From positions 11,354 to 22,004 of the forward strand of contig NW_004457286.1 in NCBI RefSeq assembly GCF_000313135.1: 10,651 bases of DNA, read 5' to 3'. The stretch comes from Acanthamoeba castellanii str. Neff (Eukaryota > Discosea > Longamoebia > Acanthamoebidae). The position numbers and the translations under genes were made by a program. Position 1 is the stretch's first letter; the number at the start of each line of letters is the position of its first letter. Below are positions 1-6,144 of this stretch, piece by piece. The notes under the pieces are model-generated. The model had not been told where the DNA came from. It ran no database searches and saw only the letters and a list, made by a program, of their open reading frames with translations.

Positions 1-395
1 TTGGCAAAGGCCGTTATGGTGCTACCTCCATTTCGCTACACGCAGAGGGGGGAAGAAATCTTCATTTGATGAGAGGGGGCGACAACGCAGACGTAGAAGA
101 CACAAAATCACAACGGCTCATCACAAATCCAACGGGCGATGCATGTGGGAGGCCAGGGGCAACCGTACCGAACGAAATCAAAACAGTTGCAATTGCTTGA
201 AACGGCGGGCAACTGTTTGCTTGAATGTCGTTGATTATGATCAAAAACTTCACAACGGGACACCGAAATGTTGATCTACTACCTCCGCCGGCGTTACGCA
301 AGAGACAGGCCGCGGAAACTGCGGGCGTGAAGTGGAAGAGAAGAAGAGAAACGGGAACAAAAAATGTTCTTTGTTTGTTACGATGACGAAGTGGG
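1..395. other. 3' flank of the zinc-ribbon gene, no gene seen
   Basis: This stretch lies downstream of the stop codon of the minus-strand gene ending at 396. The reading frames here are short, lack recognisable motifs and have no convincing splice partners. It probably holds the 3' UTR of that gene and intergenic DNA. No clear AATAAA signal is visible on the minus strand in the first 60 bases after the stop. Confidence 0.4.
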
Positions 396-1700
396 CTAGA
401 ATCTCACAAGCGACGAGGAGGAGAGGAACGCTTCCTCACCTCCTCTTCTCTCCGAGCAGCCCATCACCAATGCCTCTGCGAGACACTGTTGTTGTTGTTG
501 TTGTTGTTGTTCGGCGGCGTCTCGTCCAGACTCGAGGCTCGCGGCAGCAGAAGTCCAAGTGGTGCTGCCTTCGAGGTCGGCCGATGAACACGACGCGGCC
601 GCAGTTGTGGCCGACGTCGGCCTTCGCGATGAAGCTTCGTCGCAGCTGTTCGCACTCCCGCCGGCGCGAGCGGGGCTCCCTGGCCGGCCGTCGGCATCGC
701 TGGGCGGCGAGTTGACCGCGGCCAACTCATCGGCGAGGAGAGCGTCCAGATTGAAGGCGTTGCTGTTGTTATCATTGGCTCCTCCGGCGTCGCAGAAAAG
801 GAACTCGCGCAGGGCGTCTTCGCTGTAGGTGATCGCGGTGGCGTCTGCATTCCCAGATCCCAACGGCGGCACGGTGGCGGAAGCGTCCTGGCCAGGGGAG
901 AAGCTCATCTGGTACTGTGGCGACAGCGACGAGTCATCGAAGTCGAGGAGCTCGCTGAGGAGGTTGTCGATGTCGATGCTGTCTGCGATGGACGCTGGTC
1001 GAGGCTGGGGTGGCAACTGAGGCGCGAGGGGAAGTGCCTGGGGCGTCTCTGTGCTTGCACGTCGACGTGTTGATGCTGTTCGCCGCTTCTTCTGACGCGC
1101 AGGGGTGGGAGTGCCTGCGGGAAGTGGCGTTGTTGCTTCTCGACTTCGCTTCCGCGGAGTGAGCGTCACTAGCCGGGGATCATCGGGTGCAAGAATGTAG
1201 CGGCTCACATCTTCCGAATCTAGTGGGAAGAAGCACTGATAGGTGATTGACCAAGGAGAGAGAGCATGTGAGCAACACGAACGAATGTGCAGAGATTGTG
1301 CAGACCAGTAGTGGCAAAAGAGAATTAAACCAACTATAGCGAGGACTCACCTGGGGTGTGCAATGGTAGTCCGTGTGGTAAAAATTGGAGCGAAAACCAA
1401 AAGAGCGCAATCTATCCAACGGAATGTGGTATAATTGCGATCTCATGACTTTCGCTCTACCCCAATGGAGTTGGCTTGGCCAACAAAGAAGAAGGTCTCC
1501 ATCATGGAGAAGGAAATTCAGAGGACTAATGTACCTCCATACAGGAGGCTTACTTACCAACTTACCCTTTGGCAATGGTGCAATTGTAGAAGAGAGGAAG
1601 TACGTACAGTGTTACACTTGAGCATTACCTCCGTGAAGTTGATCTTGAGCGGCTTCAACGCGGTAGCGCATCGGGGGCAAGCCGCAGTCGATGCCATCAT
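396..1700 (-). CDS. Zinc-ribbon, NLS and polyQ protein, putative nuclear regulator
   Basis: Minimal model: exon 1 is 1700-1608, the intron 1607-1236 (gtacgt...cag), exon 2 1235-396, giving about 310 aa. The junction restores a four-cysteine ribbon: CPRC at residues 8-11, 17 residues, then CNTC at 29-32, followed by FFPLDSED. The string LKPLKINFTEVMLKC resembles the N-terminal zinc ribbon of USPL1-type proteins, as I recall that family. Next come basic clusters near residues 58-63 (PRKRSR) and 79-90 (QKKRR..., RRR) that look like nuclear localisation signals, an acidic leucine-rich patch near 119-132 (DIDNLLSELLDFDD) and eight glutamines at 274-281. The rest is low complexity. A nuclear or transcription role is inference; no enzyme domain is visible. 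Two adjacent ATGs (1700, 1697) could start. An extra in-frame exon at 1566-1351 is possible (see findings). The zinc-ribbon join is fairly likely; the intron interior is unsure. Confidence 0.62.
486..509 (-). repeat. CAA/CAG tract encoding eight glutamines
   Basis: On the plus strand this is CTG followed by seven TTG units. On the coding (minus) strand it is seven CAA and one CAG. It lies in frame near the C-terminus of the zinc-ribbon protein, so it is a coding microsatellite likely to vary in length between strains. Confidence 0.9.
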
Positions 1701-1946
1701 CTCTTCTGCTTTGCTGGACACAAATGAAAATGCAATTCGGCAGCGCAAGATCAAAGCGGGCCAAGAAAAAGCTTGGAAAAATAAATATCGGTCGACTGGA
1801 ATTTTGTATTTTTTATTTTAATCTCACATTTTCATAACGCCACACCCAACCAACCTTCTCATCCAGACAAGTTGGTTGTCTGTACAGTTGCTTTTTAGTT
1901 TACGATATCTCGAGCGCTTCGCCTTTTGGTGCCGGATGTGATCACG
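1701..1946. other. Intergenic DNA: end of kinase gene and promoter of zinc-ribbon gene
   Basis: About 245 bases separate the stop of the minus-strand kinase (1947) from the start of the next minus-strand gene (1700). The middle, roughly 1775-1830, is clearly AT-rich compared with the GC-rich exons on both sides. It carries an AATAAA on the minus strand, and a TATTTATTT stretch near 1780-1790 that could act as an AT-rich promoter element for the downstream gene. Confidence 0.5.
1812..1817 (-). terminator. Probable poly(A) signal AATAAA of the 385-aa kinase
   Basis: AATAAA reads on the minus strand inside an AT-rich block about 130 bases after the kinase stop codon. Position and composition fit a cleavage and polyadenylation signal. 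There is no transcript evidence in the sequence itself. Confidence 0.45.
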
Positions 1947-3571
1947 TCACGACGACTGCTCGATCTCGACTTCGATTTCCTTGGCCTTGAAGGTGTTCTT
2001 CTTGCTGCTCCGGCAAGAGGAGCCCCGCGAGGACCTGGACGGGTCCTGCGACTCCTTCTGGGCGATCTCCTGTTGTCTCTGTCGCCTCTCCCGGTCCTTC
2101 TCCTTCTTGTCCTCCATCGGCGTCGGCAGCAACTGCGGCTGCACGCGCACGGCCCCGAGGTTGGGCGCGGTCCTACTCCTGACCCTGCCACCAATGAATG
2201 ACTCCATCAGCCACCACGAACAACGCGGAGAGAAGAACAGTGCGGTCAGTGAGTAAGTACCTGTGGGGGAGCTTCTGAAGCCACGGGTGCTTGAGCACGT
2301 CCATCATGGTGGCTCGCTTGAGGGAGTGCGGAGTGAGCAGCTTGTGCATCAGGTCGACCACGTCCTTGTCGAGGAACGAGGGGGTCTGGATCGCCGCCGT
2401 CCGGATGTTCTCATAGACGTCGGCCGTACTCTGCATGTTGTGTGTCACGAGCGTAAGTACCAGAAGAAGGCCGTGCGTCACATAGCAACCGCGGTTGAAC
2501 GCACCTCGGCGGAGAAGGGGACGGAGCCGGTGAGCATCATGTACAGGACGGCGCCGCAGCTCCACAGATCGACCTCGGGGCCGATGTAGTAGTTGGCGCC
2601 GAGGATCTCGGGTGCCGCGTAGTTCAGCGAACCGCAGGTGGCGTTGGTCGGGGAGAGCGACGACCACTTGCCGCCCAGCCCGAAGTCGCCCAACACCACG
2701 TTCAGGTCCTTGTCCAAACTGGAGGCGGCGGCGACGACAAAGAGAATGTCAGACACGGTCGCAACATGTTACATGAAATTCATCAACATGGCGAAGAGGA
2801 AGACGCACAAGATGTTTTCGGGCTTGATGTCGCGGTGCATGAAGCCGTGCTTGTGGATGTGGTTGACGGCGTCGAGCAGCTGGCGGAAGATCCGCCAGGC
2901 CTCGTGCTGGGGCAGCTTGCCGCTCTTGAGTACGTAGTCAAACAGGTCGCCGCCCTCGGCGTACTGCATCACCAGACACAGCCGCTTGCTGTTCTCCACC
3001 ACGTCGAACAGGTTGACGATGTGCGGGTGCGGCGGCAGCTCCGTCAGGATCGCATGCTCCCTTCGTGCCTGTGCGACGGGGGGGGAAGAAGAACGAAAAA
3101 CGAAAAACGAAACAGGATTAAAAACGAAATTAAATCCGTGGAACAACGCAACGCGGTCAGAGAAGAGCTAATGAAGTGGGTACCATGCGAACGGCCTTGG
3201 CGTTGGAGCTGCGCTTGTGGATGATCTTGATGGCCGCCCGTCGGTTGCGGTCCTCAACGTGGCGCCCGAGGAAGACCCGGCCGCCGGCGCCCTGGCCCAG
3301 CTGGCGCTTGAGCACAAAGTTGGAGACCTGAAAGATGAGAGCCTCCGACTCCTTTCTCGTTTCTGGAAAGCAACAACAACGGGAGGTGATGAGGAAAGGG
3401 GTTGGACACGCATCCAGGAAGATGAGGCGGGAGTTGAAAGATGTGGGAGAGAGGGGAGGTTGTGCGGTTGGTACCTTCTTCCTTGAGCTGACACTTCTGG
3501 AGGAGCTCCTTCTTCTCTCGGAAGGAGATGGTCGTCGAGATGCATTTGCGAGGCAAGGTGCTGGCCGACAT
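1947..3571 (-). CDS. CAMK/AMPK-like serine/threonine protein kinase, 385 aa
   Basis: Six coding exons: 3571-3475, 3362-3184, 3068-2809, 2718-2505, 2430-2261 and 2184-1947. Together they make 1158 nt, and all phases match. The kinase domain covers about residues 48-301: glycine loop LGQGAGGRVFLG (54-65), ATP lysine in AAIKII (K78), probable helix-C glutamate E96, HRDIKPEN (170-177; catalytic D172), DFG (190-192), CGSLNYAAPE (207-216), and subdomain XI ...LKRATMMDVLKHPWL. CGSxNYAAPE is typical of the SNF1/AMPK/MARK branch. The catalytic residues are complete, so it should phosphorylate Ser/Thr. The position two before the Cys, normally the LKB1-site Thr, is Ala205. The C-terminus (308-385) is charged and lysine/glutamine/serine-rich with no known domain seen. 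The start is firm: after removal of the 5' UTR intron an in-frame TAA sits three codons before ATG. Substrate unknown. Confidence 0.93.
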
Positions 3572-3938
3572 CTACGACGACGAAAGGGAGAAGAGGAGAA
3601 GAGGAGAGAATGGAATGGGAGGAATGGAAGTGTGGGTGACGGAGAAGGAGTCTCGGGTTAGGCTCCAGGCATGACCACCACCACAAGGACAACCCCCTCC
3701 CCCTTTTCTGCGGGACAAGAAGTCATAGCCCCGGGGGGAAAGGGAAATGAGACCAGAAAAAGGGCCACGCCTGGAAATTTGGTTAATCCGGCGCCCCGCG
3801 CTGGTTGGGCGGGAGATTGGCGGCGGTACAGCAGCGTCCGTTGGAGGGGTGACCACGATCTCCACACCAGACCCCACCACACGACAAAGACCACACGCGA
3901 TGGGGGAGGGAGGTGGGTGGGTGGGGGCTCAAGCGTAC
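3572..3938 (-). other. 5' UTR intron of the 385-aa kinase gene
   Basis: The donor CGCCAAG|GTACGC at 3939/3938 and the acceptor CGTCGTCGTAG directly before ATG at 3571 define a 367-nt intron. Joining the exons gives TAA GTC GCC AAG ATG, so the upstream exon is untranslated and the ATG has a favourable AAG context. Its 5' part is C-rich on the transcript strand because the plus strand carries several G runs. Confidence 0.7.
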
Positions 3939-4375
3939 CTTGGCGACTTATGTGTGGTGAAGGGAGTAGGGGGGTAGGGGCGGTTCAGTTCTTTCGAGGC
4001 GGAGAGAGCCGAAGGAGAAGAACTGAAAGACTGCGTTCGAACGAGGGAAGCGTCGGCGATGAATTGAGACTTCGTGTGCGTAGTTAGGAGTTGTCGATGA
4101 TGAAGAAAAGAAGAGTAGTCACCGAGACCGTCGGTTGACGTAGTTTCAGTTGTGGGTGGGATGCGGTGTCGTTCGGTCGTGTAGAGGTGTGTTGGTGGAA
4201 TGACGTTCGAGAGAAGGAGAGGGTGTGTGTTCAAACAAGCATACAAGCGCTCGTGCAAGAAGGGTGTGTGCGGTAAGCGAGAGGAGAGCGTGCGGCGGTG
4301 TGAGTGAGAGTCGGAGGTGGAGTGAAGCCTCGCGTTCTGTCGTATGGTTCGATGATGATGAAGGGGAAAGGAATG
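3939..4375 (-). other. Probable non-coding first exon (5' UTR) of the kinase
   Basis: The segment between the TATA-like box at 4399-4405 and the donor at 3939 is rich in short C/T/A low-complexity runs on the minus strand. The long reading frame across it (Ser/His/Thr/Pro-rich) looks like composition rather than protein. The 5' edge is estimated as about 25-30 bases downstream of the TATA box. Confidence 0.45.
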
Positions 4376-4398
4376 GGAACACGAGGCCGAGTGCCAAT

Positions 4399-4405
4399 TT
4401 ATACC
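4399..4405 (-). promoter_or_regulatory. TATA box (TATAAAT) for the 385-aa kinase
   Basis: The minus strand reads GGGTATAAATTGG, a classical TATA box. It is upstream of the untranslated first exon and outside any coding region. The next gene upstream ends at 5298, so this is the natural promoter position. Confidence 0.5.
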
Positions 4406-5297
4406 CAAACACGGACAGTGATGATGGCGTATAAGAAGGAACACAAGCCGACCCGGAGGGTTGTTGTGTTGCAGTGGCGCACGAGTGTGTCGCAGAGCGT
4501 GATCGGTCGAGTATTAGCTAGAGTGGTGGTCGAGGGTGAGCAAAGAGAGCAAAGAGCGAGTGAGGACCTGTGGCTTTAATGGGCACTCACCGCATGTCCC
4601 ACGATGTCCCCGTGCGACCGACAGGCAGGGCGCGACCTTGGTCGTCGTTCTTTCCAGGGCGAGAAGTCCGGGCGCTACTGGAATTTTCCACAAATTGCGC
4701 CCCTTGCGTTGAACTTCCCATAGTGCGGAAATTCAAAATATTTGCACACAACGAACGTGCAAATATTTAAAATTCCATAACGGCAGACTTCTGGTTTGTT
4801 GCTGTCCGACTTCTCGCGATCAGAAGGTAGGAATTTGAAACGGAGCAGGTGTAGGCGAAGTGGCATTGCCAGAATTCCTCACCGCGAACAGGGGAACAGA
4901 CATAGCCAGCAGAGCGGCAGACCGACCGGTGAGCTTTCTCTCCGACCTCGTTTTAGTGGGCGAGAAGTGGCGTGGAAGTCTGAGTTTGCGTCACGCTAGC
5001 GACTGCTCCTGTTCCCGGTCGCCGTCCAACCCCCACCGCCCGGTCATCTAGCCACCCACTGCCCTCCACTCGAGTACAGATCCCAAGGCAAGGGCACGAA
5101 GCCCAGCGGTGGCCAAGGCCACAGCTGCACACCGGTGGGTTCACCGTGAAAGCTGCACAGCGTCCTCTGTTCGCATAAAAATGTCGACCATGCGATCAAG
5201 GAATCCCCATCTTCGTGGTGAGCTATTTCCTTGATGTGGCCTGCGCGATCCCTTCTCAAAGAAAAGAATGTGTTGCTATGCGATCTCCTGGTTTGGG
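4406..5297. other. Intergenic region, no supported gene
   Basis: Nearly 900 bases between the kinase promoter and the stop of the Myb-like gene. Reading frames are short and show no motif or splice partner I trust. An AT-rich island at about 4678-4790 contains a strong inverted repeat (listed separately). An 11-base direct repeat, GGGCGAGAAGT, occurs at 4657-4667 and 4958-4968. AGCTGCACA also occurs twice, near 5130 and 5150. Confidence 0.5.
4736..4768. repeat. Perfect 12-bp inverted repeat with 9-nt loop
   Basis: AAATATTTGCAC at 4736-4747 is mirrored by GTGCAAATATTT at 4757-4768, with loop ACAACGAAC. Flanking bases extend the symmetry imperfectly (GGAAATTC on the left, AAAATTCC on the right) to about 20 bp per arm. 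It lies in an AT-rich patch inside otherwise GC-rich intergenic DNA. Confidence 0.9.
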
Positions 5298-5963
5298 TTA
5301 CTGAGCAGAAGGAGGATCAAGATAAAGCTCTTTCCTTCTTTCGTTGGGGTCCAACGCCTGCTCGTCCTGTTCTGAGACCTCGGCGGCGGCCTCCCCAAGC
5401 GCGTCGAGGAATGAGCGGTTCCCTTCCGACAGGGCATCAAGGTCGGCGCTGAGGGTGATTACCTTGTCCTGAAGGTCCTCCACGTGCTTGCTGAAGAGCT
5501 TCTTGACCTCTGCCATCTTGGCCTTTTTGAAGCCGCTTAGAAAGGGTGGTTCGCTGTTTGAGGGGTAAGGTGGTCTACCTTGGCTTCGTGGATCTCGTCG
5601 CACAGCCTGGTGACTGTTGCCTTCAGCTCGTCTCTGTCCTCTTCAACAGCCGTCTTGGATGATGTTGTGAGAGTTAGTGGTTCATTGTTGGGTGCAGAGT
5701 TGACAAACCTTGAGCCTCTTGGCAACCGTGAACTTGTTGGTGGCATCTTCGAGTATAGCCCACTCCCTCTTGACGCTCATGAGGGCGCTCACGGTGAGGT
5801 GTGGGCGTATGGCCGCCCAGCCAGCCCTGGTAAAACAGATCCCAGCTGAACTTGGGCTTAGTTTGCCTCCCTCTTGCGTGATGCACCACTCAGCAAAGTT
5901 CCCTTCAACCGCCGGGGTGGAGGCCTTCCAGTACTTCGGTAGCCGTTCGCCATCTGTCTCCAT
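5298..5963 (-). CDS. Putative Myb/SANT-like plus coiled-coil protein, 184 aa
   Basis: Three exons: 5963-5709, 5653-5579 and 5522-5298. Introns are 55 and 56 nt, both phase 0. Residues 1-85 contain tryptophans at 26, 49 and 68 and the stretch FTRAGWAAIRPHL...VKREWAILEDATNKF. The FT-x-x-x-W spacing and the VK-x-x-W-x-x-L helix resemble the Myb/SANT-like DNA-binding domain found in transposon-related and plant proteins. This is pattern memory, not a search. Residues 86-184 are heptad-like and charged (EEDRDELKATVTRLCDEIHEAK; KKLFSKHVEDLQDKV), suggesting a coiled coil for dimerisation. An in-frame TGA two codons before the ATG supports the start. The third exon could instead begin at ATG 5513, after CCAAG. 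Donors (GTTTGT, GTAGAC) and codon style differ from its neighbours. Function unknown; a DNA-binding role is tentative. Confidence 0.6.
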
Positions 5964-6144
5964 CTTCTCTCACTCACAAAATGAACTGGGTAGAAAACTG
6001 GAGCCTTTTGCCCATCAAGTATTTGATCTAATAAGGAACACTTGTGGAGGGGGTATTGTGTGTTGATTATATTCTAGTTTACACATACTGTACACTACAT
6101 CTCCTTCTTCGTCAGCTCGCTCTTGGACATAGGCGATGCTGATG
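5964..6144. promoter_or_regulatory. Short intergenic: kinase 3' end and promoter of the Myb-like gene
   Basis: There are 181 bases between the stop of the 709-aa kinase and the ATG of the next gene in the same direction. A minus-strand GAATATAATC at 6074-6065 is the best TATA-like element, about 100 bases before the ATG. The region is AT-richer than the exons around it. Confidence 0.35.

Noticed and set aside
1435..1821. A 128-aa plus-strand frame, with a Lys-rich stretch
   Set aside because: It runs over the minus-strand zinc-ribbon exon, whose CPRC and CNTC motifs join in phase; the plus frame has no recognisable domain.
1947..3571. Kinase gene as a pseudogene broken by frameshifts
   Set aside because: Every apparent frameshift has a GT donor and AG acceptor that restore phase, and the joined length is an exact multiple of three with all catalytic motifs intact.
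3929..4444. A 171-aa minus-strand frame upstream of the kinase
   Set aside because: It is Ser/His/Thr/Pro low complexity, lies in the predicted 5' UTR, and an in-frame stop separates the spliced leader from the kinase ATG.
4657..4968. 11-bp direct repeat GGGCGAGAAGT as target-site duplication of an inserted element
   Set aside because: The sequence between the copies has no terminal inverted repeats at its ends and no transposase; the inner inverted repeat is not terminal.
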